A stretch of 64,000 nt of DNA from Spirogloea muscicola (Eukaryota > Streptophyta > Zygnematophyceae > Spirogloeales > Spirogloeaceae). Below the pieces are notes generated by a model that saw nothing but the letters and a program-made list of their open reading frames with translations, made no database searches and had not been told where the DNA came from. The DNA lies in contig WELB01000131.1 in NCBI GenBank assembly GCA_009602725.1, forward strand, positions 160,792-224,791, in the 5' to 3' direction. Below are positions 1-13,000 of this stretch, piece after piece. Made by a program: the position numbers and the translations under genes. Position 1 is the stretch's first letter. Each line of letters opens with the position of its first letter.

Positions 1-810
1 GGGCCGGGCCGGCGGCGAAACCCTGCGGGCGCCGCCGGCGGGCCTGCTGTACGCAGTCTCGGGCCTCAACCACGTCGCCGTCGCCGTGCCCGACGCCGCC
101 GCCGCCGCCGAGCACTACCGCCGGGCGCTGGGCGCGCGCGTCAGCAGCCCCAGGGTGCGCCTAAACCCTAAACCCTTAACCCCCTAAATCTGATCCTAAA
201 CCATTTGACCCTCAAACCCCGTCGCGCCGATCGAGCTCGCCAGCCGCCATGGCTCGGCCGCGGCAGCTGCCCAGCGCGAGGGGCCTGATGGCCCATGGCG
301 GAGGTGGGGAAGGCGCGCAGGACCTGCCGGAGCACGGCGTGACCGTGGTGTTCGCCGCGCTGGGCAGCGCCACCATCGAGCTCGTGCAGCCGCTGGGCGC
401 CGCCAGCCCCGTGGCCAAGTTCCTCGACCGCAACCCGCGCGGCGGCGTCCACCATGTGTGCCTCAACGTGAGGCAAAGCCCCCACAACCCACATTGCCGC
501 TGCGACGCCAATCCAGCTGCACCCGGAACGACGTGCCAAGAAGATAGCTGCCTCACTCTCCCCCTTGTTCCCAGTTGCTCCTCTCAACCTGTCCGGCACT
601 TACTTTGACAAGGCAAGACTGCCGCCGCAGGTCGACAGCATCAGAGGCGCGGCGGCCCACTTGCGCAGCTGCAGCGTGCGCATCCTTGGGGACGGCAATC
701 CCAAGCTGGGCGCGCACCACAACCCCGTGCTCTTCCTCAACCCCAGCGACACGCATGGCGTGCTGATTGAGCTCGAGCAGTGTGGCATGTCTGGGCTTGA
801 CAGCTCATGA
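1..810 (+). CDS. MCEE: Methylmalonyl-CoA epimerase (VOC/glyoxalase fold), 5'-partial, three exons seen
   Basis: The family interconverts the (S) and (R) epimers of methylmalonyl-CoA in mitochondria, between propionyl-CoA carboxylase and the B12-dependent mutase. Three exons read in phase: to 154, 321-467 and 631-810 (TGA), with donors GTGCGC and GTGAGG and acceptors GCGCAG and CCGCAG. The first carries the VOC metal motif LNHVAVAVPD followed by EHYRRALGA. The second has LPEHGVTVVF, ATIELVQPLG and GGVHHVCLN. The third has GAHHNPVLFLNPSDTHGV and IELEQ. The metal-binding residues typical of the family (His in the first strand, His in GGVHH, Glu in IELEQ) are present. The mitochondrial presequence must lie left of the window because the frame is open to the edge. 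The gene is convergent with EMC1. Confidence 0.9.
161..203. repeat. Degenerate telomere-like (CCCTAAA) array in an MCEE intron
   Basis: Directly after the splice donor the intron runs through two CCTAAA-type heptamers and several decayed ones (cccttaac, ccccctaaat, cctaaacc). Plant-type telomere repeats near gene starts are known as telo-box elements. Whether this one is regulatory or a relic is unknown. Confidence 0.7.
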
Positions 811-1499
811 GGGGGGGACGTGCACTGCACGCCATGTACATGCAGAGGTGCAAAGGCCAGCTTCCTTGCACGGTCGCTCCTTAAGTCATGACATGTGTTT
901 TCCGTAGGCTGCTTGCCATGGTGGCGGCACTTATCGACCGCACAAGGTTGTTGCTCTGGACAGCTGACTTCTTAGCTCACCTTTGACTTGGAGTAGCAGC
1001 TGCTTGCGAGATGCTTGGCTGCAAATCAAGGTGGCCCACCATGTTGTCCAACTGCTTGTATCATGTAAAGTGATCAAATTCATTTCCTGGTAACAGCTGA
1101 CATGACAAAGTCATGCAAGAGCCTTCCTGCAAGCACATGCAATTGTGTCGCTCCTCACACGAGTTCCATCATGAGACTGTCTCGCTTCATTGTACGTTAC
1201 GATGTCCTAGCACCCAGAAAGCTTCCATCTCTGAAGGTGCCGTTGACGTAGATCAAAGTCAAAGAGGACGGTGCAAATTGCTCCCCTGTACAGCATAAGG
1301 TGGGCAGTGTTGCAGCCTTATCGGTCTAGTTAAGACCGACTGCACTGAAAGAATTGCATCAGGGCTCTTCCCAGTAATAGGAGGAGGTCTAGCTGCTTCA
1401 GGTGGGGATGGTAGATGTCACATTGGGCTAGCTGTGTAGGGTGCATTGCCACACAAATGCCGGGCTAGACTTTACATGCTCTGCCTGTCTAATCTGATG
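811..1499. other. Convergent intergenic stretch between MCEE and EMC1
   Basis: I see no coding pattern here. It must hold the 3' untranslated regions of both convergent genes. A TGTAA, the poly(A) signal commonly used by green algae, occurs near 1063. No repeat was recognised. Confidence 0.5.
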
Positions 1500-4400
1500 C
1501 TATTTCCACCTATATTGCAAGTCCTTGCGTGCAGAGAGTACCCAAATGACCACGATGGCAAGAACTAGGGCGAAGATTGTAAATAGGAGGAGGAAGTAAT
1601 TGAACTCCTCACTTAGCGTGTCATATGTCCTGCTGGGGGCACTTCGGGTGAAGAAAAGGTCAAGACCATAGGCAAAAACCAACGTTGTGGATTCGAGGCG
1701 AGATGGAGCAGCAAGAATTCCCTTAAGGCCCTCCACTTGCCTGCGATGAGTGATATACGACTGGACAGATGCAAGCAAGAGTTGATGAATGTGCAGGTCA
1801 ACATCAATCTCGACATGCTTGCATGTGTATTTAGGAGCTCCTATGCATCTTGAAGTTGTGGCAACACGGCCTAAAGGTTTGCACTTCCGAAGCTGCAAGC
1901 TGAGCTCTTTACTAAGGTGGCAAGTCAGAGAGGTGTTAGGAGGAGACTTGAGATGCTAGCATATCTGCACACCACCTACTTGACAATAGCCTATCACCTG
2001 AGGATTGATGGGCAGTGTGTCTGTGTAGGGCAAGAGACCCTCTTCTCTCTCCTGTGGCATGGGATTGAGGGAGCGCCTGGGATCCACCAGGCGCTTGTCA
2101 AGCGCCAACACCTTGCACAGGCAAAGGAACCGGCAGTGCCAAGCAGGATAAGTAGGGCTCCACTTAAGTTATGGTGTTTCACCTGGTGACACTTGACCTT
2201 GGCCAACCAGTGAGATAAAAAGGAAGAGCTCACAACTAGGCAGAAGCAGAGAGAGCCTCATCCTTGTGATGTACACCATGGACCACACTCATATAGCACA
2301 TTGTGCAGCTCATTTTCGTACCTCTGCAGCACTGACAACAGATGACCACGAGACAACAGTTGGCAAGCACTCACTTGATCTCTGATTGTTCCCACGAGGA
2401 TATTCTTTGTAGTTATGCCTGAGGAGGTGGCAGTGACAGCCATGCTCTTGATAGAGTGGGGGAAGAAGTAGCTCTGCCCAGCCACCTTGAGGGAGGGCCT
2501 TCTATAAGAAGACTGTGAGGTGTATTCACTGCTCTTCAATCTCAGTGCCTGCTTCACAATCTCGCTCATGTCCTCCTAGACCACAAACACATACACTTCC
2601 TTTCCTGTTAGAGCTTCTACAGCTTCACCACCCTACGTTGAGCAATAACGTCCTGACCGATATTTAAACTGGATAACATGAGACCTCAGTGAGATGCGTT
2701 CGGCCAAAGCAGCTACAAGTACGGCAATGCTTCTACATTCTCTTCTCGGTCAAGTGCCTGCTCACTGACTCACCTGCGGAGACTCATCAAATAACTCCAA
2801 TACCGATACCTCAAAGCGGTTGCTCCGGACATTGAAGTAGTGGTACACTACCCAATTTTCAGAGAAGACCTGATGGGAGGAGAAAGCCTATCAGCACATG
2901 AGTCGTTTTTGGAGCTCCTTGAGTGGCTGCATGTCCCTTTGCTGAAGAGCAAAACTGTACTTTCTCGTGAAGCCTTGTGAAGCCTTGGCAGCTCATGCAT
3001 CCTTCACCCATTCGGACACAGAGTTCACAATGCCGAGGAGCACCCTGTATATTCAATGGTACTTACAGCATGTACAGGGCCACTCATCTCTGCATGAGTA
3101 ACGCGGTAGAGAATGTCACCAGTCACGGTGTCTAATAAGTAGGCCGTCAGTACATTGATTGCAGGCTTCTGTCTGTCTGCAAACGCAGCAGTAGTAGCAA
3201 TGAATGCTGTATTTGGATTCAGGTACTTCAGCAGTACATTGCGATCACCAAGCACCTTCGCTTGTGTGTAGACCCCCTGTTCATCCAATTGGCAAGAGAG
3301 TAAGCAAGTAAGAAGTGCTGAGGCTACACTGCAATGTGGATCGTTTGAACGGCCAGAACTGTTGTGAGATGCTAATGAAAATAGCAAGTGGTGGAGGAAG
3401 AGTGACCTCATTAGCTGCTTTGGTGGCTACAAAGGCTATACGCTCCACCTCAGCTGGGAACACTACTGTCCACAGCTCTTCAGAGGGATAAGTGAAGGCA
3501 GTCTTGGAATTGGTCTGCAGTGGCTTCTTGACTCTGTAGCCACTGACGACACCTCTTTCCTTGTCAACAATGTAGAAGAATGTTTTTCTCAAGTGAGCCT
3601 CAAATATGCGTTTTGCTTCAAGACTCTCAGGAAGTAGGTGCGCATTAGCATTCTCATCAATAAGCAGGAAGAGTTGATGATCCAATGCATCATGCAGGGC
3701 AAGCTGCAAGTGACCACAAGCCCATGTTAGAAAGTCCAGGACATAGTCGGGCATAATACAGAAGTATGTGGCAGCTGTGTGACCCTCTCCTCTTTCTGTA
3801 CAGTACCAGCACTCTGCATCTAGATACATGCAGTACATGCCGTGATCAAGCCTGTTTTGCTGGATGGGACAGTGTGGGTAAGTCTTGTGTCATGCACCAC
3901 AATGTCATTATTAGCTGCAAAAAGGCTGAAATGACCAATCAAGACAGGAGCATTGCACAGATTCGTGACCAGTGCCCTGCAAACCCAGGGCTCAGGTCTT
4001 GGTTCGAGTGGTCAGCATATCTTACTTTGATGACCTGCTGCAGAGTGTAATTTAGTAGCACATACTGCGTTTCTCTGCCGGTGTTGGCGTCTAACCAAAG
4101 AAGCAGACCACTCCCGGAGCTCGTTGTTCCCAGGACAATAACCTGAGAAGAGGTTTCCAGGTTCTTATGTGGTTCCTTCCACAGTAGCACCTTTTGAAGC
4201 TTAGGTGCGGGCTCCTGACCTGCACCTCAATACAAGCGGCCCACAATCACGTCCCTCCTCTGGCTGTGAAATAGATTTCATCTAACACTGTGGGAGGAGT
4301 CGTCACGTCATTCTCTACAAGTAATTGGCAATCTATCGCAACCAGCAGATTACACAGCTGTAACTGGAGAGGTTGGTACCTGATTCTGTGACTCTGAAGG

Positions 4401-7400
4401 GCGTTAGCAGCCTGGACCAAATGACATGACCATCTCCTGTATGCAGTGCATAGGCCTTCCCAGCACTTGTGACGGCTACCACCAGCTTGCGAAACCCGTT
4501 ACGGTCTCTTGTCATCTTGCTTTTCTCGCCGCTGTTCTGGCGCGATTCTTGCACAAGAAGCTTCTCCTCAGGGGTAGCCAACATAAGGGTTGCTTTGGCA
4601 CCAAGAAAGTGCCCCTGCAGCGTTGCATAACAGCACTTAACTTGGTCAACAAAGACTGGTCCCCATGCTGGTGAACAGTAGCCAAACGAAGAAGAACTGG
4701 ATCAAGTGACTTTTCCAGGATGCCTGCTGACCTACACTGTGCCCTCAAGCAGTGCACTCCTTGCATGTTGAGTATTTGATGTGTAGGTTGAGGAAGTTTC
4801 TGGTGACTTTGCTGCACAGCTGTATGAAGAACAGCTCACCTGGAACCACTGCGCAAGGTCATGTTCAACCTCCGCAAGCACTCCCTCCTTTTCAAGGGGA
4901 AGGTCAGTCATGCAGGCATCGACCACGCCGGCCAGTGCCTCCTCCCTCAGCCAGACAACCTCTCCCTGCAAAGGCAACCTGCTGGTGAGATACTGAGTGA
5001 AGCCACAACATGTAAACCTGTGTTCACGCCTTCCATGGCTTGTTCGACAATAGCAGCATGATACCAGGAAATAAGCAATATTGATCTTGTGCATCCCAGA
5101 GAGCCAACACTCTTTGACGACTCTTTGACGTGGATAAAAGTCGCAATTACAAGGTCCGCCGTCAGACTACCTGTTGCAACAATGCTAGTGAATGATCTTG
5201 GCACACCACCAGAGCTCGGAAACCATAGGCGTCCCCCCCTTTCTTGAGGTATGCATTCAGAAAGACCTTCAAGACGGTGCCCCGTTCTGGTCCCAAGCTC
5301 ACTACCTCTTGGCCCAGCAGCTCGCTGTCTGTCGCCACAGTCTGCACCGAGCATAATATTCACGTGAGAGCTATTCACGATGTACAAGAAATGAGAAGGG
5401 ATCTAGATGTGCGCCTACAGCTTCTAGTGTTCCCAGCCTGGGTTCTGCAACCAAGCAACTGCGCTGGCTTCGATCACCTTGATCATAATCTTGTGATCAG
5501 TCTCCAAGCCAACTGGTTGAACGACTGCGAACACGCGTCTTCCATCGTCCAATTCTAGACTGTCAGTGAGCATCAGCGGCAGCTTGTATTCGCCCGTCAC
5601 TCTGAGAGTCTCTGCTGTCGTGCCCACTTCAACTATGAAGACACTGCTGTTTATGGTCAAACAAACTGCCCCCTCTGTGTGCAATGAGCACAGAGAAGCC
5701 TTTGACAGACTTGTCACTTCAGAGAAAAGGGACGCAATTTCTGTTTCGTGAAGTTTGTTTGTGCCACTTGTGCTTGCCACTGACATACTGGCGCTGAAGA
5801 TGCTCTCGCCATTACTGCTAACAGCTGCAATAAAGATGACAGCTTTTGCCATATCAGAGGCGCCCTTTTACTTGCTCAGAAGTGTCATCTCTAACTCCTG
5901 ACTTTGGCCATAATCATGGTCTTGACCAGCATGTGCATCACTGCAGGCGCCTCAGAAAAAGACAACTGAAACCTGGAGGGCATGCACCCAGCAGGCTTCA
6001 GCATGAAGATGGTCCTCTCAGCAGTGTCACAAACCAATGGAGGAAGCTGGTTTTAGCTTTTCTACTGACCAAACAGTGTGTCTTCAGTAAGAGCAAGTCT
6101 TTCCTGTACAGAGGATGTCGCTTGGAACTTCTTTACCTCCCTTGCAGTGCCAGTAGCCATATCAACCTCTGAGATGGTAATTTGTGCTCCTGAGGAGTGA
6201 CTTGTATATACAAGGTTGCTCTTGGATGAGAGGAAAATGCTGCATGCAGCAGAAGATGAAGTTCAATAGCTACACTGTTTTTGCTGTGCATGCAGCTATT
6301 TGTCAAGAATCTGCACTGTCAAGTCTTCGATGGCAATCTGGAAACTTAAGTGACTCTCGGGAGCAATACTGACACGTGTTGATGGAAAAGAGAGTCCGTG
6401 CAGCATGAGCAACCCTGCCTGTACAATGGCTATTGGTTCCTTGCTAGTATAGTCCTTAGGCTCACCTGTCTGCCTGTGACTCTACTTGCCAAACAACACT
6501 GCCATCTAGCACAGATATCATGCTCAGCACACCTCCTGCAAGAATCAGGACATCCTTACTCCCAGAAACCTGTACAAGACATCGAAAGAAGGACTCTCAG
6601 CTCCACCCAAAATGGAGTCTCTCTGTCAAGTGGCTATGGTATTAGCACAAAAGCAATCATCACTGCAATCCAACTCTCCGTGAATCTGAAGCTCGCTACT
6701 TCATTGTAGTGGAATTGTTTGTGAAAATGAACCTCACAAGCACCTGCTATCTAGTTTGCTCCTTGTCTTGTTGGAAGATAGTGCTATGACTTGACGGCAT
6801 TACTTGGTCGGTTGAAGTCTGAAGAGGTAAAAGTATGGGACTTGATAATCTCTTGAGGCTTTTGCTTGCTGAGGAAGGCAGAATCGTCTCCCAGATGAGG
6901 GTGCCCTCAACCATTGTCCAAGCCCGTATAGCTCTTCCCCCAACCAGTGTGATGACATCTGATCCAGTCGCACATCCAAACAAAAAGGAAGGTTGGGAGA
7001 GGATGCAAGAACCTCATTGAAAGGCCCCCAGAGATACAGCGTTTGACAATAGGGCGCGACCTTGCCCGAAGTGAACACGAGCTACAGTGCACGAGGAATG
7101 TAGGGCCTTGAGTGCTCCAGCAACATGCCCAGATCAGGCCTTCGCTCTACACAGGTTTGCTGCTCTTGTATAAGGTCTTAACCAATGGAAGCACACAAGC
7201 CCACAATGAAACAGACGGCTTAGGGCAAGAGAGGAGTAGCTGTCACACGCATAAGTGCATAACTCACATTTGCCTGAGATGTGGAGCCCATCGATGTGGT
7301 CGCCAGGCGCAAAAGCATGCCTCCAGACTGTATGCATGTGGGGGCATCTATGCTCACGTCAGACGTTGGATCTCTCTACTGAATCACGCAGGCTCAGCTG

Positions 7401-8099
7401 TGAAGCGCAAGCCAGGAGGCTCTGCAAGTGACTATGCTGTGGAGACTTTTCTACTGGTAAATGCACGGGCTCTCATGGAGGGTGGGACGCTTTATCTTGT
7501 AGTATATCCAATACTTGTGAATGACCTTAGCAGAGCGTGTGAGTCCAGAAGGTGCTCGTGACTTGAACTTACTGAGTTCGCCACTGCGAAGGTTGAGAGC
7601 AGCAAGTACGTTCTGTTCTGTAGCAACGAAAACCCGCTTCCTCTGGCCATACGTTTGCAACTTGGCTAGCTTCACTTTGCCGATATATGACTGGTGCCTG
7701 CCATAAGACGAAATATTTTAACCTCCACGGCATCAGCTCAAAGTACAGATGCGAGGAGAAGCACCGTAATGATGCGTGCTGCTCAATGTGCAGCATGGCA
7801 ATGTGCTCTCTTATGGTTTAGAGTTTGGATTAGGTTTTGGCTGCGGTCTGGGGTTTGGGTTTAGGGGCTAGAGCTGCTGAGTACGTCAGCTTTGCTCGTC
7901 GCAAGGCAATGTTATCAAGCCTTCTCGGTGTCTCTCCCAGCAAGCCGCATTCGGAGCTGTCCACGACAGTCTCAGACGGGCGCGGAGCTCACCAGTCGGA
8001 CATGCCGACTTGGTCCTCAAACAAGGCATGCCCGAGCAGAGGAAGCGTGGCGCAGAGCAACAACAGGAGGCCCCGCCGTGGCAAGTGTTGGCGCTTCAT
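1500..8099 (-). CDS. EMC1: ER membrane protein complex subunit 1, complete, about 16 exons
   Basis: EMC1 is the large scaffold of the ER membrane complex, which inserts tail-anchored and multipass proteins. It has a lumenal beta-propeller and one C-terminal membrane helix. The ATG at 8099 opens a signal peptide (MKRQHLPRRG, then a Leu-rich core) leading into ALFEDQVGMSDW. Early exons are 7993-8099, 7573-7697, 7268-7327, 6804-6958 and 6466-6569. They read in phase through YIGKVKLAKLQT, FVATEQNVLAALNLRSGEL, GKYVITLVGGRAIRAW and SGSKDVLILAGGVLSMI. Further exons hold YGFRALVVCQDHSLALLQQ (about 5.2 kb), GEVVWLREEALAGVVDA, AYALHTGDGHVIWSRLL (4.4 kb), EELWTVVFPAEVERI, TGDILYRVTHAEMSGPVHAV (3.1 kb) and VAGQSYFFPHSIKSM (2.5 kb). 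The last exon, 1500-1740, has LESTTLVFAYGLDLFFTR, a hydrophobic helix and a basic end (SARKDLQYRWK). Exon boundaries between 5.8 and 6.3 kb were not all fixed. No break was found. Confidence 0.95.
7815..7868. repeat. Degenerate TTTAGGG-like array in EMC1 intron 1
   Basis: The stretch contains ggtttagagtttgg, attaggtttt, ggggtttggg and tttagggg. It is a decayed telomere-like run on the strand opposite to EMC1, so the gene sees CCCTAAA-type motifs in its first intron, as in the neighbouring MCEE gene. Confidence 0.6.
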
Positions 8100-9031
8100 G
8101 GCAGCCGCCGAGGCAGCAGGGATCGGGCGCCGTGAGGGCGTCCCTCTGCGACCAGCGAGCGCCGGTCACGAGCTGCAGGCCGCTGCCATCCGTGCCGAAT
8201 GCAGTCTGTGCTGGGCGCCGATCCGGGAGCAACGCCGCGAGCGCCGACGGCGACGGGACCCTCCTTGCAGCGCCGCGGCGAGGCGCGACGGGCGGCGGCG
8301 GCGGCGGCGGCCCTGGTCGCCGCCGGCGGGCTGGCGAGCTGGCGAAGGGCTGGCGGCAACGAGAGCGCAGGCCGTCGGTACGCACGGGAATGAATGGCAT
8401 GTGATGGATGTCCACGCCAATAGGACGCCGTTCTAGTCTCCCAGTCAAGTGCATACAGAGAGGGCGCAAGTGGCTGACGTCCCACGTCCCCAGAGGCCGA
8501 CTCAGGCAACATCGGAGTGGCGCCGTTGCAGAATTCCGTGATCAGCAGGAAACTCTTGGTCACACACAAGGCAACAGGCATATGCAAGGCAATGTGGGCC
8601 CAAACTTGCAACGCACTAGAAGCTGAGTGGGGAAGTCTCATTGCCTTGTCTAGTAGGAGTCGGAATAAGGGGCTCCGACGAGCCACAGCCACTGTTGCTC
8701 ACCGGTCTCTGCCGCTTGTCCTTTGATATGGACATGGCCACGTCCATGTGCTCCTCTGACGGCTCTGAATGGCTCTCATGTCGGCTTGCCCAGCAGCCAT
8801 GTCACTGCTGCGCAGCCAATCATCCTTCATCCTCGCCTCTTGTCAACTTCCTATCAGTTTCTAATATACGTGAAATGTGGAGCTCTATGAAAGTGACATT
8901 GAAACGTAGAGGCTACGAAAGAGGCCAGCAGTGCCACCAAAGAAGGGGGTCAGTCATGGGCACGACACACTTTGATGTTGCCTGCGACGCACTTATGCTG
9001 ACATGCCATGTATGGGCGATCAGCAAGAAGC

Positions 9032-9058
9032 TCATGCCATTCATGCCATTCATGCCAT
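9032..9058. repeat. Three perfect 9-bp tandem copies (TCATGCCAT)
   Basis: The unit TCATGCCAT is repeated three times without change. Looser ATGCCAT copies lie on both sides (about 9000 and 9090), so this is a small local minisatellite. Confidence 0.85.
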
Positions 9059-9849
9059 GAATTGGCCAGTGGCAAGGTGCTCATCCTGACATGCCATGGC
9101 AAGGAGCTAACGTGCAGCCTTACCACTGCCATGTCCGTGTAAGTTGGCATGTGTTGCGGCTTTGGCCACACATGTGGGGCAAAGCACTGGCAAGGTACAG
9201 CGCATGCAGGAAGGTGTTGGAGCAGCTGGACACATCAATTGACGTGCGAGGTTGCTTCAACAGTCATCGCCTCTGAGTGCGTCAGGACCAGCTTGAGACC
9301 GTCGCGGCTACAGACCGGTCCTTGAGTTTCCTGGAGCCGTAAGGTTTTTGATAAGTGATCATGGGGTTCTTTAAGGTGGTCGACGACGTGCGGAGCACGG
9401 CTCGGTCCAGCTGGGCGGGATCCGCATTAAGGCACGAGAGAGGGAGGGAGGCAAAAGCAAGCCACCGGCGCGGCACCGTCAGGCTGTGACGCTGAGACGG
9501 GCAGACGGTGAAAGGCGACGGGGGCGACGGACAGTCCGCAGGTGTGCGAGCTTGGGTCCCGACGACTCGGCGACGTGGTCTGCCTAGCCTGTGGCTCCGC
9601 TAGTGTATCCATCGAAACACCCTCCGTATGCCCCTGGCTGGCTTTGGCAGCCGCTCGTTTTGATACGAGCAGCCGCAGTCTTCTCGACGTTGGTCCGCCG
9701 CCGGTTCAAGCCCCCGCCCAGTGTGCCGCAGCCAAAGCGAAAGTGCGGCTCGTCCCCACGCTGGGCTAGCTCGCCGTCTGCGAGAGAGCGCCCGTCCCGC
9801 CGCTCGCCAGGTGGCCAACTCGTGCGTCAGTCCCGAGCGGTCGCCCCGC

Positions 9850-9913
9850 CGCTAAAGCCGCCGCTGCCGCCGCCTCAGCCGCCGCCGCCGCCGCCGCCAC
9901 CGCCGCCGCCGCC
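9850..9913. repeat. GCC trinucleotide tract in the DRP3 5' leader
   Basis: A nearly pure GCC/CCG run lies about 125-190 bp upstream of the DRP3 start codon. Such tracts are common in GC-rich 5' leaders. It gives rise to false poly-Ala and poly-Pro open frames on both strands. Confidence 0.85.
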
Positions 9914-10036
9914 TGTGCTGGCGGCACCGATGGGAGCGGCCTCGCGCCCGTCGTAGGGCTCCCTCTGAGGCCGTCGCAGGGGCTGCACGCTCGCGGTCTG
10001 AGGCGCAGCTCGGGCCTGGGGCGCTGCACCGGCTCC

Positions 10037-13000
10037 ATGGCGCCGGTGCCGGCGGCGGCGGGCGCTGGCCCGCCCCCGGACGTCCTGCTGGGCCAGTCCG
10101 TCATCCCGCTCGTCAACAAGCTGCAGGACATCTTCGCGCAGCTCGGATCCGCGTCGACCATCGACCTCCCGCAGGTCGCGGTAGTGGGGAGCCAGAGCAG
10201 CGGCAAGTCCAGCGTCCTCGAGGCACTCGTCGGGCGGGACTTCCTGCCGCGAGGCGCAGACGTCTGCACCCGTCGCCCGCTGGTGCTGCAGCTGGTGCAG
10301 ATTCCCGCCAGAGTCAAGGATGATCAAGAGCCGGCCCCCGGCGGCCCCGTGGGTGGGGCCTCCAAAGGTGGCGAAGAATGGGGCGAATTCTTGCACCTTC
10401 CTGGCAGGCGCTTCACGGACTTCAGCCTAATACGGAAAGAGATCCAGGTCGAACACGCTACTCCTTCAACGGGCTTACTCTGAGCGATGCTGGACTACTT
10501 ACCTTGACTTGAGAGTCGCCTTTGAGGCACGTGCTGTAGAAGTACAAGTAAGGTTGCAGTGTCATCTATCACAAGGCTTCCTTCTCATGCCCTCCTTGAC
10601 TGACTTCTGTCACGGCAGGCTGAGACGGCGCGAGAGGTTGGCCAGAACAAGGGAATCTCTGACAAGCAGATCAGGCTCAAGGTTTACTCTCCAAGGGTGC
10701 TCAACATCACATTGGTGGATCTCCCCGGGATCACCAAAGTGCCAGTCGGAGATCAGCCTAGCGATATCGAAGCGCGAGTGCGCACGATGGTGCTCAGCTA
10801 CATCAAGCACGAGACCTGCATCATTCTGGCCGTCTCGCCAGCCAATGCTGACCTGGCCAACTCCGATGCTCTACAGATGGCCCGCATAGCTGATCCTGAT
10901 GGTTGGTTGCTTCTAAATGCAATTTGTCTTGCCCGACCATCTGTACATATGATATCCACTGCATTGACAGACGGTTACAGCCACTAAGCATAGCCAGCCC
11001 TTTTGAAAAGAAGACATTGCAGGGTGTAGCACCATATTGCATACATTATGCAAGTTGTAGCCTTACTGCACCTAATTGGCAATGCATGTACAAATGCAAA
11101 GGCTTACAGTGGACCACACAGCACCTACAATATATGTCTTACTTGCCCTGTTGCTGTGTGTGAAACAGGCTCTCGCACAATTGGAGTCATCACCAAGGTC
11201 AGCCCAACGTGGCCCAATCCTTCCAATTACTGTCATGCAGTGTCTGTACTGGAGCATCCAGGCCTTGCCAAAGCTTGACTTGATATTAGCAAAAGAAGGT
11301 GTTCTAAAGCTGTGCTTGCGGTGCAGTTGGACATAATGGACCGCGGAACAGATGCACGCAATTTCCTCCTTGGGAATGTCATTCCCTTGCGTTTGGGTTA
11401 CATTGGAGTGGTCAATCGCAGCCAAGGAGTAAGTACAGGATGCCTATCTTGGTTTGGGCAATGTAAGAAGCAGGAGAGCTATTGTAAGAGCTATTGTATG
11501 TGACTCAAGGGGTTCTGAGTTGGTTCATTTGGGCCCATGTCTTCGCACTTCTGTAGTGTCCTCATTTGTGCCTGACGAGCGTGCCTGTCCCCTTAGGATA
11601 TTGATGAGAACAAGGAGATAAGAGATGCTCTTGAGTATGAAGAAAGTTTCTTCAATAGTCGCCCGGTATGTGGGAAAAACCATTAGAGCATGTGCTCAGC
11701 ACATCTGAGTAGCTTTAAGCTCTTGATCACTTTTTCACCTAGTTCTAGCTCGTAGTGATTTGATGGAGAAAGTACCAGCTGCTTTATGTCAGCATAAAAC
11801 ACGATTGAGAAGCCGTAGTCAGGAGAGCCTGCATCCTTTCATCATGCTTCTTGGACCGTCATAAACCTCTTACTTCAGATATAACCGTTTTGTGCACTCT
11901 GTACATGTAGTTGGTTAACTAAGACCAGAGGCATGACTGTTATGGTCTTGCTTTCGTCTACAACAGGTGTATCACAACCTCGCGGACAGATGTGGCATCC
12001 CCCAACTTGCAAAGAAGCTAAACCAGGTGAGCGTTTGCTTAGCAATGGATGTGTCAGACAAGTGTGTAGCTGGATAGCTGGACCTTAGGTCTTCAATGTC
12101 TGCAGATGTGCAGTATCAAGCTTACCGTGCCTTCAAGGAGGGCAATCGAGTCCTGGTAGTGCAAGCTTGTCATCATTTTGGTTCAACAGCAGATGACCAC
12201 TTACATTGAGTGTTTGAATGCCTCAGATACTTGTACAGCACATCCGAGTCATTCTACCTGAACTCAAGGCCCGAATCAACACACAGATGGTTACTTTGCA
12301 AAAGGAGTTACTTAGTTATGGAGAGCTGACGGACAAGGTAAACAGCTACAGGCACAATTTCCTGACAATCACTGGCCTTGCACTAGCAATGCAATGTCCA
12401 CATTTGGTATGTGTGTCATGCATGCATGTATCTGCTTGAGGCAAGCTTGCGATTAGATACACAATGCCCATATTTAACAAGGGCTCCACATTGATTTATG
12501 CTGCTTCATGTGTCTCTGCTCTTACCAGGCAGGGCGCGGCATCCTTCTCCTTGATATACTGACGAGATACTCTCAAGGTAATTCACAAGGTTTTCTAGTC
12601 AACAAACATGGTACCTCTCTGTATACTGTTTCCTTGAGGCATTTTGTAAGCCACTGAAAGAGGGCTTATCAAGCAGGCTGTCAATTCTTCCGATGTTGTT
12701 GATCATTGGCCAATGTTCTGAAATTTATCGGCTGTTGAATTCTTTGCAGCATTCTCATCCATTGTCGATGGCAAAAACGAAGAGATGTCCACAACTGAGC
12801 TGTCCGGAGGGGCTCGTATCCATTACATATTTCAAGCAATCTTTGTCAAGAGTCTGGAGGTAAAGGCTTGCTGCGCTCTGATTGACCCTTTGTTTGATAA
12901 AGACACGGCCGTCCTTGTTGACAATGATGAATCCACATGTACTCCGCTGACTTCCTTGTAGGCAGTATGGCAAAAGGGGGAGTGCCTTGTTTAGGAGTGT

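Larger units (their letters stand above)
8100..10036. other. Gene-free region between divergent EMC1 and DRP3 starts
   Basis: No conserved coding pattern was found. The segments next to both starts (8.1-8.4 kb and 9.4-10.0 kb) are GC-rich, as expected of promoters and 5' leaders. Long open frames there are low-complexity Arg/Ala/Pro shadows. The middle (8.6-9.3 kb) is of ordinary composition and unrecognised. Confidence 0.5.

Noticed and set aside
8017-8692. Long GC-rich open frames on both strands near the EMC1 start
   Set aside because: They are Arg/Ala/Pro-rich low-complexity translations overlapping EMC1 exon 1, which reads in another frame with a clear signal peptide and in-phase splice.
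9600-10396. Minus-strand open frames of 170-180 residues over the DRP3 start
   Set aside because: They are antisense to the GCC tract and to the conserved P-loop exon, so composition shadows.
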